A stretch of DNA of 64,000 nt from Shewanella oncorhynchi (GCF_012584455.1 NZ_JABAEB010000003.1:125641-189640), one strand, 5' to 3'; positions 43,807-52,091 are shown, numbered from the stretch's first letter. Made by a program: numbers and translations. The notes: a model not told the origin generated them from the sequence alone.

Positions 43807-44547
43807 ATGAAAAATAACCAACCGGCTCAACCCTCACGCCGGACAATCCTGAAACAAACACTTGCTGTCTCGGCCCTTTCGGTAACTGGGCTGGCGGCCT
43901 TATCTGTGCCCTCTATCTCTTTTGCGGCATCCCTCAGTAAAGAAGAACGTGATGGCATGACACCTGAGGCTGTGATTGAACATTTTAAGCAGGGCAATCT
44001 GCGCTTCCGGGAGAATCGCACGGCGAAACATGATTATTTGGCGCAGAAACGCAACAGTATCACGGGTCAGTATCCTGCTGCAGTGATCCTTAGCTGCATT
44101 GACTCACGTGCGCCAGCGGAAATTGTGCTGGATGCGGGGATCGGCGAAACGTTCAATTCCCGTGTTGCGGGTAATATCAGTAATCGCGATATATTGGGCA
44201 GTATGGAATTCGCCTGTGCTCTTGCTGGTGCGAAATTGGTGCTGGTTATGGGGCATACCCGCTGTGGTGCGATACGTGGCGCTATTGATAATGCAGAACT
44301 AGGCAACCTGACGGGCCTGCTGAATGAAATTAAACCTGCTATTGAAAAAACAGAGTACACCGGAGAGCGTAAAGGGAGTAATTACGATTTTGTCGATGCT
44401 GTGGCAAGGAAAAATGTTGAACTGACTATCGAGAATATCCGCAAAAACAGCCCGGTACTGAAACAGCTGGAAGACCAGAATAAAATTAAAATCGTTGGTA
44501 GTATGTATCACCTTACTGGCGGTAAGATTGAGTTTTTCGAGGTATAA
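43807..44547 (+). CDS. Tat-exported beta-class carbonic anhydrase
   Basis: 246 residues. The N-terminal Tat signal has SRRTILK at 10-16 and a hydrophobic stretch ending SFAAS, so the folded zinc enzyme goes to the periplasm. Beta-carbonic anhydrase motifs: CIDSR with Cys97, Asp99 and Arg101, and GHTRCGA with His150 and Cys153, the full zinc set. It interconverts CO2 and bicarbonate. In this island it sits between a riboswitch-controlled metal exchanger and a Zur/zinc-receptor pair. A terminator follows about 105 bp later. Confidence 0.93.
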   Translation: MKNNQPAQPSRRTILKQTLAVSALSVTGLAALSVPSISFAASLSKEERDGMTPEAVIEHFKQGNLRFRENRTAKHDYLAQKRNSITGQYPAAVILSCIDSRAPAEIVLDAGIGETFNSRVAGNISNRDILGSMEFACALAGAKLVLVMGHTRCGAIRGAIDNAELGNLTGLLNEIKPAIEKTEYTGERKGSNYDFVDAVARKNVELTIENIRKNSPVLKQLEDQNKIKIVGSMYHLTGGKIEFFEV

Positions 44548-44653
44548 CTGCAACAGAAGTCCGTAGCCCAAAAAGTCAGCCTCGCACTCTACTAAGAGAT
44601 TATTAAATTTTATCTCTGATGCTAATGTATGTTTTGAGTATACCTAAAGCATA

Positions 44654-44697
44654 CATCCAAATGAGACGGTTTTTCTGTCTCATTTGGATGTTATGTT
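44654..44697 (+). terminator. Terminator downstream of the carbonic anhydrase
   Basis: CATCCAAATGAGAC (44654-44667) pairs perfectly with GTCTCATTTGGATG (44677-44690), followed by TTATGTTTT. Confidence 0.8.
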
Positions 44698-44882
44698 TTC
44701 CTCATCTAAAGCCTAACGAGACATTTTTAATAACAATGGCCTTTTACGGTTATGCTCGGGTTTGAAGCAAAGATTAGGAGCTCGCCTTGCTGACGCAAAC
44801 TCTGCGCGACAGAACACTATTGTAAACTGAACACTGCATTGAAATTAAGCACTACCAATAAAGCTGACCGTCATCTGTCTAT

Positions 44883-44928
44883 CACTTAATGTGAGCTCAG
44901 TAAGATTTTATTGTCACTTAATCTGAGC
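44883..44928. repeat. Short direct repeats, possible insertion-sequence end
   Basis: CACTTAATGTGAGC (44883-44896) and CACTTAATCTGAGC (44915-44928) differ at one base and are offset 32 bp. Spaced terminal repeats of this look occur at ends of IS21-family elements. No transposase gene accompanies them. The surrounding gap 44698-45271 holds no convincing gene except a 39-codon frame at 45011. Confidence 0.3.
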
Positions 44929-45010
44929 CGAAGATTGCGCTAATTGCGAGCACAAGGAATTTCGATTGTGAGCCGTTATACCTAGGATTTGTTATCTACT
45001 GGCAGAGTTT

Positions 45011-45130
45011 ATGAGCACTGATGGTTGGTCTGAGCTTAATTTAGAATTAGAACACTCTGCTAAAGTAATCAGAAGTATGGAGCCGGAAGTTCTTAAGCAC
45101 TTGTCATGCACACCACTTTTTAATAGATAA
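45011..45130 (+). CDS. Possible 39-residue protein or gene remnant
   Basis: ATG 45011 opens MSTDGWSELNLELEHSAKVI..., ending LKHLSCTPLFNR. The composition is protein-like but there is no clear Shine-Dalgarno and no family match. It may be the truncated start of a gene cut off at the island junction. Confidence 0.3.
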   Translation: MSTDGWSELNLELEHSAKVIRSMEPEVLKHLSCTPLFNR

Positions 45131-45271
45131 ATATAATTAGACAACATTTTTTTGCAATTAAAAATAGTATCGAATTTAGAAGTGATTTTGTTGTTTAGCA
45201 GCTGTGATATTGGAAGGTTCTTAAACGAAGTTTGTACATATATTTATTATAAATAAATGGTTAATATTACA

Positions 45272-45326
45272 TGTTTCCGTAGTCGTGCTAAAATATTGAC
45301 CCAGCTTTATCATTTTTCATCTTCAT
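45272..45326 (-). pseudogene. sbcB: Displaced 5' fragment of sbcB
   Basis: On the minus strand this reads MKMKNDKAGSIF and then a stop, against MKMKDDKAGSIFW in the intact sbcB at 34136. It is a diverged leftover of the gene's first codons, now 11 kb from the rest of the gene, and marks the right junction of the first element. Confidence 0.75.
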
Positions 45327-45348
45327 TTATTTTCGTTCTCTAAAGCAT
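45315..45348. repeat. Candidate att site (right copy)
   Basis: Exact 34-bp match to 34125-34158, same orientation. It spans the start of the displaced sbcB fragment. Homology to the sbcB-integrase interval continues to about 45785. Confidence 0.7.
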
Positions 45349-45504
45349 TTAACATGATGTTATTGAAAGTTAAATAGCTTTATTGGGATTCGTTGTCATT
45401 CACATCAATTTAGTTTGCTACAACTTAGATGTGAGTACATATCTGTATATATTGGGTTCTGCGTCAGATTAGCTAAAATCACATGTACACAGAGTAATAA
45501 AAGT

Positions 45505-46030
45505 GTCTTTATCTGACAATTAGTTACGTGCAATAAACGGCAAGCCATATTTAGGGAAACCAGAGCTTGCAGACCGTGACGGCTTAAGCGTTCGTATTAT
45601 CCCTGCAGGGACTATAACATGGCGGTATCGATTTAGGATTGATAATCCATCAGGGTGCTTAACCTTTGGTCTCTACCCGGATTTAGGACTTGCTGACGCA
45701 TGTAAGCTGGTCCCTGCGTGACTAAATTCATGGGTAAATATTATAGATCCCCATGCGTTTTGGAAACCGCTTAACACATTCGAAGGCCGATCAGTTCCGC
45801 TTTACTCGAGATATTATAAGAACAGTGGAACTTATATCACTCGCCATGGCGCTTTCCCACAGCAAGCGACCGGGTAATGTTGCTTTCATTAATGAGCTAG
45901 TCCGCGATATTAAACCAAGACTGGCATATCCATGATTTTAGACGGACATTATCGACCAGAATATCGGAAGCTGGGGAATTTATAGCGTTACTGTGAGTAT
46001 GGGATAAGTTCAGTAACCATGATAAATAGC
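45505..46030 (+). pseudogene. int: Degenerate integrase, second element
   Basis: Aligns with the intact integrase at 34313 but carries a TAG in place of Trp7 (after TCTTTATCTGACAAT), further stops, and an internal deletion of about 545 bp joining the region after codon ~93 to codon ~276. The catalytic segment WHIHDFRRTLST survives and retains the box-II His that is Gln in the intact copy. The 3' end is also eroded. It marks an older relative of the first element inserted at the same site. Confidence 0.88.
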
Positions 46031-46056
46031 GTTCCAAATTAGTTAATGTACATAAC

Positions 46057-46518
46057 TTAACTATTATGTTGCTGCTGACATTCATGACACCAACCCGCTA
46101 ATTCAAGCTGTGGGCTCGATAAGGTAAATTCTGCTTGGCTAACATTCAACTGTAACTGTTCAACAAGAGCAGTGGGCAATGCTATCTCCGTGACTTTTTG
46201 ACAAGTATTACAAATTAAAAATTGATTGTGAATGTGATGATCGCATACATGATGGCAGGCAATATACTTATTCACCGTTAATAACTTATGCACTAATTGT
46301 TCCTGTACTAAGAAATCCAACATGCGATAGATAGACATTATGGGTAAACTCTCGCCCAAACTTTGTTTTAACACATCGGCAATTTCATAGGCAGACAAAG
46401 GAACATCATGCTCCTGTAATACGATAAGTACTTTTTTGCGCTTACTGGTAAGATTGATGCCTTTTTCTTCACACTTTTTCACTGCTTCACGCAGTAAATC
46501 AAGATTTTTTTCCGTCAT
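46057..46518 (-). CDS. zur: Fur-family regulator, Zur-like zinc repressor
   Basis: 153 residues from ATG 46516-46518; the frame extends further upstream without support. Winged-helix domain ~1-85 (INLTSKRKKVLIVLQEHD, SIYRMLDFLVQEQLVHKL, resembling E. coli Zur RALDFLLEQGFVHKV). The His/Cys-rich segment CHHVCDHHIHNQFLICNTC holds metal sites, and CxxC pairs Cys103/Cys106 and Cys144/Cys147 form the structural zinc site. It is divergent from a TonB-dependent receptor with a Zur-box-like palindrome between them, so it probably represses that receptor when zinc is sufficient. Confidence 0.85.
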   Translation of the reverse strand: MTEKNLDLLREAVKKCEEKGINLTSKRKKVLIVLQEHDVPLSAYEIADVLKQSLGESLPIMSIYRMLDFLVQEQLVHKLLTVNKYIACHHVCDHHIHNQFLICNTCQKVTEIALPTALVEQLQLNVSQAEFTLSSPQLELAGWCHECQQQHNS

Positions 46519-46576
46519 AGAACTGCCAATTTTTTTGAAATGATCATACTTACACAGTTTACCTGATCCACCCCTT

Positions 46577-46600
46577 CTAATGACAATCATTGTTAGCAAT
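46577..46600. promoter_or_regulatory. Fur/Zur-box-like site upstream of the regulator gene
   Basis: AATGACAATCATTGTTAGCAAT contains ACAAT-C-ATTGT, a 5-1-5 palindrome as in Fur boxes (GATAAT-type hexamers). It is placed 59-82 bases before the regulator's start codon, suggesting autoregulation or iron input through the chromosomal Fur. Confidence 0.5.
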
Positions 46601-46691
46601 CATCAATCACCATACCGAGTGTTATTCTGATTGCCATTTACAATCAGTAACTTAATTTACTTTCATTTATATTGAACCCGATTGATACATG

Positions 46692-46713
46692 ATGATATGT
46701 TGTAACATATCAT
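46692..46713. promoter_or_regulatory. Zur box upstream of the TonB-dependent receptor
   Basis: ATGATATGTT, a 2-base GT centre, then AACATATCAT: a perfect 10-bp inverted repeat close to the gammaproteobacterial Zur consensus GAAATGTTATAACATTTC. It ends 19 bases before the receptor ATG. Confidence 0.75.
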
Positions 46714-46732
46714 TTGTTTCGGCAGTAATCAT

Positions 46733-48997
46733 ATGGAAACGACCCACAAAATGAACTTCCACAAATACCTTCTGTTATTAGGTGTTGGCACTTTAACTGT
46801 TTCAGCAGAACCTATTGAACGTATCAATGTCACTGGGCATGCTTTAGAAAAACCACTAAGTCAAAGAATACAAGCCAGTAAAATCGAACTCAGCGGCGAT
46901 GAACTTAATAATCGTAAAGCCGATACCTTAGGAGAAACTTTAAGCCAATTACCGGGAGTAGACAGTGGTTTTTTTGGTAGCTCATCGGGTAGGCCACAAA
47001 TCCGTGGATTTGGTGGAAACAGGGTTAAAATGTTGCTCAATGGAACTCAAGTTGAGGATATGTCGTCGGTGAGTGAGGATCAATACATCCCCATCGAGCC
47101 CTTTCTTGCTGACAGTATCTTGGTCATTAAAGGTCCTACAGCTGTGATTGCCTATGGTGGGCAAGCGATGGCAGGCATTGTTGATCTCCAAGATGGTCGT
47201 ATTCCATTAAGCCCAATCAATGGGTTTAACAGTCGCGCTGAAGTGAAAGCTGGCTTCAATAGTACAAGTACCGCACTGGCAAAACTTACTGCAGGAAATG
47301 AATCTTTTAACTTTGCGCTGAATATGATCAACAAAGACCGTGGTGACTACGATATCCCTGGATATTCTAAAGACAACGATTGTAAAACGTGGTCAAAAGT
47401 CGTAGGTGCCGCACAGTTTGCCGATCTATGCCAAATCAAATATGCGCAACCTGTGTGGCAGATGAACAATCAATTAAAACGCTATGAAGATGCTACACCT
47501 TTAGAACAACAAATTATCACCGACTACTCAATAGACAGTAATGGCACTGTACTTAACAGCAGCCACCACACATCATCATTCTCGGCAGGCGGAAGCTACA
47601 CTGGCCAACAACGTCTTTTGGGTTTGGCTTATGGTTATACGGACACTCATCGCGGTATTCCGGGATTTATGCGTCGTGGCAGCAGCGCACCAGTGGATTT
47701 TGATCAACGGGGTAATATTCGAATTTTCTCCCGTGGTGATCGCGTAGATATGAAGTATGTCGAAAACTGGGATGACAATTGGATAAACTCATTTAGCCTC
47801 GATGGCGCCTATTCGAATCAAGTCGATGATGAGCATATGGCTGAGGTATCCGTCAACCAATTCGAACTTACCTCTTGGGTCATTAGCCCTAAGCTCTATC
47901 ATAGTTGGACATCAAACTTCGATGGTGTCTTAGGATTACAGTACGACACTAAAGCCTATAAAGGGGAGGGCTATGACAATTACATGCCTGATGTCGATAG
48001 TCAAAACTATGCAGCCTATACGCTACAAACCCTGCACTTTGGTCCGGTTACTTTTGAGTTTGGAGGTCGTTATGATGCGATTAAGCACCAAGTAAACGCA
48101 GAGGGTTACAAGGTAGGTCGAGGCTCAGGAGCGAATGTTAAAGATAGAAATTTTTATCTCCAAAGCTACTCAGGATCACTGCAATGGGACATATTGCAAA
48201 ATTGGTCAACACGAGTCAATTACGTTCATGCCGAGCGTGCTCCTGAAATGAGTGAGCTTTACGCCAGTAACCCACACTATGCTCTGTTAATTGAAGAACA
48301 GGGCAGCTCAAATCTTAAAAAGGAAATTAATCACTCCTTTGAAATAAATACCACCGCGAAAATCGCCGATTTACAGCTAATGGCAAGTTGGTATCAAAAT
48401 CAATTCAATGATTTTATTTATCTTGGTAGTACAGGCCTTGAGCGTAATGGTACTTATGTTCGTGAATGGCGCCAAGCAGATACAAACAATCAAGGGTTAG
48501 AGGTACAAGCTATCTATACCTTCCCGTGGCAAAGGTGGGGAGTTTTTGAGCTCAGCGCATTTACTGACAGAGTGAGAAATACTCCTCGATATCAATACGA
48601 TGGTAGTTACGATATCTTTAGTACTCGCCCACCTCTCGCTGGTGAGCGGGACGAATTCTTTCGCCGTAGCTTAGAAGGCACTTCAATGCCTCGAACACCA
48701 CAATCCAAAACAGGCACTGCACTAAATTGGCAGTATGATGCGCTTACTGTGTCCATCGATTATGTTCGCTATCATTCACAAGGTGACGTTAGCAGATTTG
48801 AGAGGCCCTCTGAATCTTATGCTTTGCTCGGAGCAAATATCACTTTAGATCAAGTCATTTCGAAAGTGACGACTCAATTCTACCTAAGCTTAGATAATCT
48901 TACCGATGTAGATGCGCGCCCACATAACAGTTTCCTAAGGCATTTATCCCCTATGCCAGGTCGCTCAGCGGCTATTGGTGTCAGAGTGCAATTCTAA
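46733..48997 (+). CDS. znuD: TonB-dependent outer-membrane receptor, ZnuD-like (zinc uptake)
   Basis: 754 residues. Signal peptide (FHKYLLLLGVGTLTVSAEP) with ATG 46733 or 46751 as start. Plug domain ~45-160: RKADTLGETLSQLPGVDSG, RPQIRGFGGNRVKMLLNGTQ, ILVIKGPTAVIAYGGQAMAG. The 22-strand barrel ends with an aromatic-Phe C-terminus (GVRVQF). The plug resembles Neisseria ZnuD, a Zur-regulated zinc receptor. The adjacent Zur-like gene and palindrome support zinc rather than siderophore uptake. Energised by TonB-ExbBD encoded elsewhere. Confidence 0.85.
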   Translation: METTHKMNFHKYLLLLGVGTLTVSAEPIERINVTGHALEKPLSQRIQASKIELSGDELNNRKADTLGETLSQLPGVDSGFFGSSSGRPQIRGFGGNRVKMLLNGTQVEDMSSVSEDQYIPIEPFLADSILVIKGPTAVIAYGGQAMAGIVDLQDGRIPLSPINGFNSRAEVKAGFNSTSTALAKLTAGNESFNFALNMINKDRGDYDIPGYSKDNDCKTWSKVVGAAQFADLCQIKYAQPVWQMNNQLKRYEDATPLEQQIITDYSIDSNGTVLNSSHHTSSFSAGGSYTGQQRLLGLAYGYTDTHRGIPGFMRRGSSAPVDFDQRGNIRIFSRGDRVDMKYVENWDDNWINSFSLDGAYSNQVDDEHMAEVSVNQFELTSWVISPKLYHSWTSNFDGVLGLQYDTKAYKGEGYDNYMPDVDSQNYAAYTLQTLHFGPVTFEFGGRYDAIKHQVNAEGYKVGRGSGANVKDRNFYLQSYSGSLQWDILQNWSTRVNYVHAERAPEMSELYASNPHYALLIEEQGSSNLKKEINHSFEINTTAKIADLQLMASWYQNQFNDFIYLGSTGLERNGTYVREWRQADTNNQGLEVQAIYTFPWQRWGVFELSAFTDRVRNTPRYQYDGSYDIFSTRPPLAGERDEFFRRSLEGTSMPRTPQSKTGTALNWQYDALTVSIDYVRYHSQGDVSRFERPSESYALLGANITLDQVISKVTTQFYLSLDNLTDVDARPHNSFLRHLSPMPGRSAAIGVRVQF

Positions 48998-49005
48998 AAA
49001 AGTTT

Positions 49006-49036
49006 CCTTCAAGGCTAATGGCCTTGAAGGTTTTCG
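49006..49036 (+). terminator. Terminator of the receptor gene
   Basis: CCTTCAAGGC (49006-49015) and GCCTTGAAGG (49021-49030) form a perfect 10-bp stem with a 5-base loop, followed by TTTTCGTTT, 9 bp after the stop. Confidence 0.9.
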
Positions 49037-49081
49037 TTTGATTTCTAGATACCCAAGGCCAAAAATCTAACCTCCTTCAAT

Positions 49082-49142
49082 TCAAGCCGCGATTTGCTGT
49101 TTTTTATCCCATTTTCCGAGAGATGTTTTTAAGTCATGACGG
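49082..49142 (-). pseudogene. alpA: C-terminal remnant of a second alpA gene
   Basis: On the minus strand RHDLKTSLGKWDKKQQIAA and a stop, matching the intact AlpA end RHYLKASLDKWDEKQQVAA at 37917. DNA similarity covers about 49080-49150 only; the HTH portion is lost. Together with the decayed integrase at 45505 it brackets the zur-znuD cargo the way int and alpA bracket cargo in the first element. Confidence 0.82.
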
Positions 49143-49171
49143 ACCCTAAGTGTTTATCTGATGAAGCCTAT

Positions 49172-50095
49172 TCAATGATATTTCTTACATAATATGGAAA
49201 AGTCATCCATTGGATTGAGTAAGAAATCTTTACCGACAATGGAAGTCATTTCTGATTCAGATATAAAAGGATTGTCAATTTTAAAAACTAATCGTTGATT
49301 CAATTTACTTTTTATCAAAAAATCGCAATGGCGTTGATAAAATAACTGGTCAAATTGACCATTATCGATAATTCTCTGGAGGCCAATTTGTATTCGCTGA
49401 GCTAAGCGAGGTTTGTTAGGCGAAACATAATAATATGTCGCTAGTGGAATATGTAGCATGATGCTTTCATCAACAACGAGATCTGGATATTGTTGATTAA
49501 ACTGCTCAACCTCTTGAAATACTTCATTCACTCCGCGGCCAAATGTTATAAACCGTCCTTTTGATAGCATATTAAATAAACTGTCATATTGATTGCTTTC
49601 TATAATCTTAAATCCTGCTTGTTGCATGGCAACTTTAGTCGACCATTGGCTACCTGAACCAGTATCAAGAGCAGTTAACTGCGCTAGCGAGGTGATTTGG
49701 GCTAACCTAGGTACATTTTCCTTTTTAATAATAAAAATTCTAAATCCCTGAATGCCTTTTCTAATAGGAATTTTTATTGGAATAAGCTGTTTATTCCACT
49801 GTAGGTTAGAGGCTTCTGCAATAACATTGATGGTTTCACCCTCTTGTAATGCTCTGAAGATACGATTTCGACTCATTATTAGATCTGAGACTTGCAGTGA
49901 TGCTTCACCAAAATCGGCTTTGGTTGCATCAATAACTAATTGTAAAAGGTCATAAGTATACTGATATCTGTGATCAAGCTTGGATTCTGACTGATTGATA
50001 ATGAATTGATCATTAGCATAAGTGACGGGTATGTTTGCCAAGACCCACAGGGAAAGAATACAAAAAATAATGCCCAGTCGCTGTAAATTATCCAT
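49172..50095 (-). CDS. Periplasmic solute-binding-like protein (SBP_bac_3 fold)
   Basis: About 307 residues from ATG 50093-50095. Signal peptide RLGIIFCILSLWVLANIPVTYA. The remainder has the two-lobed layout of family 3 amino-acid-binding proteins, with TALDTGSGSQWSTKVAMQQAGF and PDLVVDESIMLHIPLATYYYVS. No permease or ATPase gene is adjacent, so it is an orphan; such proteins may act as sensory ligand binders. It lies just beyond the alpA remnant and may be element cargo or flanking DNA. Confidence 0.75.
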   Translation of the reverse strand: MDNLQRLGIIFCILSLWVLANIPVTYANDQFIINQSESKLDHRYQYTYDLLQLVIDATKADFGEASLQVSDLIMSRNRIFRALQEGETINVIAEASNLQWNKQLIPIKIPIRKGIQGFRIFIIKKENVPRLAQITSLAQLTALDTGSGSQWSTKVAMQQAGFKIIESNQYDSLFNMLSKGRFITFGRGVNEVFQEVEQFNQQYPDLVVDESIMLHIPLATYYYVSPNKPRLAQRIQIGLQRIIDNGQFDQLFYQRHCDFLIKSKLNQRLVFKIDNPFISESEMTSIVGKDFLLNPMDDFSILCKKYH

Positions 50096-50107
50096 CAATA
50101 AACTCAT

Positions 50108-50546
50108 TGCTAGAGGTTGAAATTGATTCGGTGTGCTTATTTTAGCAGTAGCCTAGATGGCTTGCGGGATAAAGAAACAGATGATAAGCGTAAATGATAC
50201 ATTTTTTTAGTTTGGGTTTATGTGAGTTGTAAATCAATTTAGACAGCCCAACGGTGTTGGCACTGGGTGCGAGTGGCTCGCTGAATATTTTAAAGTCCTT
50301 ATGTAGTTTGGCCATAGTGTTTTTAATATGGCTTTACGTTATATATGCATAAACGTGTTTGTAGTCTGGCAACGATTTTGGGGAAGTTTGAAGGTCGTGT
50401 TTATTGCGTTAATCATTTATGAGTACGTGCTTTGAGCGTTTAACCCGCGCTGGCGCATGCTCCACGTTTTTACAGTGCTATCACTTTGGCTCTACTGCTG
50501 ATGTTAAACATATAAATTGACCACTCAAGACCCAGAGAGGACATTA
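50108..50546. other. Gene-free stretch, about 440 bp
   Basis: No gene, clear promoter or repeat recognised. GTTTAAC (50438-50444) and its complement GTTAAAC (50503-50509) face each other but without the paired inner arms expected of an integron attC site. Confidence 0.4.
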
Positions 50547-50954
50547 ATGAACTCGGATAAAATTTTAGAATCTGCACAAGCAACCTTGTCTGGATTAATA
50601 CCATTTCCTCAAATTGTCGGCAATCTTATTGCTGAAGGTGTCGAGTATTACTATGTAGACTATGCCTTGAAGTCATTTACTTTCTATAGCGCAGTAGGTT
50701 CTACAGTGCAATCACCTTTATCATTTGAGGGACTTCCATTAATTGCTGAAAATTTTAATGTGATTGAACTCAGAGCTGCCATCTTGGATAGTCAGCAGCA
50801 TGGGCAAAATTTTCGGCTTTTCTGCCAGCGCGCTATGAATGCAGGAGTTCAAGGTTATTTCGTGTTTTTGCGAGGTAAACGTGTAACCTATTTTGGCCGT
50901 CAGGGTGACCAGCATACCGAATGGTTTTCTGGCGCTAAGCCGAGCGATGTCTAA
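50547..50954 (+). CDS. DUF1398 family protein (YbcV-like)
   Basis: 135 residues from ATG 50547 with AGAGAGG upstream. Similar throughout to E. coli YbcV: FPQIVGNLIAEGVEYYYVDY, LRAAILDSQQHGQNFRLFCQRAMNAGVQGYFVFLRGKRVTYFGR. Function unknown; homologues are frequent in prophages and gene cassettes. It is probably accessory. Confidence 0.85.
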   Translation: MNSDKILESAQATLSGLIPFPQIVGNLIAEGVEYYYVDYALKSFTFYSAVGSTVQSPLSFEGLPLIAENFNVIELRAAILDSQQHGQNFRLFCQRAMNAGVQGYFVFLRGKRVTYFGRQGDQHTEWFSGAKPSDV

Positions 50955-51092
50955 CAACGCTGACTAGGCTCGCCACTTTCTAGGCTGGGTACATCGTGAG
51001 TTTTACATTGGGTGAATGGTTATGTGAAGTTCATTGTATACGTCATTTACATCTTCCTGTACTTAACGTTATAGAACACTGGAGGCATAAAT

Positions 51093-51224
51093 ATGCTACC
51101 ACGCAATGTCACTACTATTTCTCGAATGCCGATTTACGGCATCATGAAAATTAAGTCATATCTTGCGATGGTAATGGTTTACGGAGTGATTTTAATTGGT
51201 ATTGGACGGTACAATTGCGGTTAA
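51093..51224 (+). CDS. Small 43-residue membrane protein
   Basis: ATG 51093 preceded by GGAGG 8 bases upstream. The sequence has a hydrophobic helix (YLAMVMVYGVILIGIG) after a basic stretch and ends RYNCG. No family recognised. The good ribosome-binding site and helix make it plausible. It precedes the next gene by 18 bp. Confidence 0.5.
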   Translation: MLPRNVTTISRMPIYGIMKIKSYLAMVMVYGVILIGIGRYNCG

Positions 51225-51242
51225 ATAGGAGAATAATGTCTT

Positions 51243-52091
51243 ATGTACCATCAATTTCTAAATGAACCTATGGTGCTTGATGTTGAAAAGGCATCAATAC
51301 TCACATTACGGCTACCCGACGATGTGAGTGATTTTATTGTGTCGCAGGCGATCAATGCCCCTTTACTAGAGATTATCGTCATCGCTGAAGCCGGAATTCA
51401 GCAAAATATAGTCATTCGCTTCCAGCCGTTTATGGGTCTTAAGGTCGAATCGTTACCGCAAAGCCCTCAGGCTTTCAATACACCAATAACCCGCAGCCTT
51501 GGGCAAGGTTTTAGGCTTTATACACGGATGGGAACTGCTGCGAAATTTTGTGCGGCTGAATTGAGGCGAGGTGTATCTTTTACCTTAGATACGACTCGTC
51601 ATTTAGGTGCAGATAATGACTTAATAGGTGCAGATAGTTACTTAACTTTTGCCTTACAAGCCAATTCAAAGTTTGAGTTAGTACCCTTAGAAGCGGATTT
51701 GCGGGTTTTGCATGAGCCCAAAGCGTTAATGGTTGCTAAAGCACTGTTAGCAAGGCACTACGACTATGCCGCATCATCTGAATCTCTTGCAATTTACATG
51801 ACTGAAATCGAGCAGGTTAGATTAGAATTGCAGGCGTTTATGCGTGGGGAGCTTGGTCAATGTCATGCCAGCCTTGCTGATGAAGTATTAAGGATCGATC
51901 CCTTGCTACTGCAAAAACAACAATGGTTATTTAGAACCTATACTCATATGTTTGAGCGACCAAACTACAGCCGCGCTGCTAATGATGTCGATAACACTGA
52001 TAAGCTATTAAGAAAATTAGAGTGTTATGAATTACTCGCTTCACCGGAATTGATCCTGATGGTAGACCGATTGATGGAAGACGAAACGTAA
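51243..52091 (+). CDS. Hypothetical protein upstream of rlmA
   Basis: 282 residues; ATG 51243 with AGGAG 11 bases upstream. No signal peptide or membrane helix. N-terminal half beta-rich (ILTLRLPDDVSDFIVSQ), C-terminal half helical (SLADEVLRIDPLLLQKQQWL). I recognise no family. It is 40 bp upstream of rlmA on the same strand and likely marks the return to the conserved backbone. Confidence 0.7.
   Translation: MYHQFLNEPMVLDVEKASILTLRLPDDVSDFIVSQAINAPLLEIIVIAEAGIQQNIVIRFQPFMGLKVESLPQSPQAFNTPITRSLGQGFRLYTRMGTAAKFCAAELRRGVSFTLDTTRHLGADNDLIGADSYLTFALQANSKFELVPLEADLRVLHEPKALMVAKALLARHYDYAASSESLAIYMTEIEQVRLELQAFMRGELGQCHASLADEVLRIDPLLLQKQQWLFRTYTHMFERPNYSRAANDVDNTDKLLRKLECYELLASPELILMVDRLMEDET

Noticed and set aside
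49172..50095. Component of an amino-acid ABC transporter
   Set aside because: No permease or ATPase gene is nearby, so only an orphan binding-protein fold is claimed.
50438..51075. Integron attC-like core sites around the DUF1398 gene (GTTTAAC, GTTAAAC, GTCTAAC)
   Set aside because: The inner arms do not pair, the downstream GTTRRRY core is not met, and no integron integrase or further cassettes are present.
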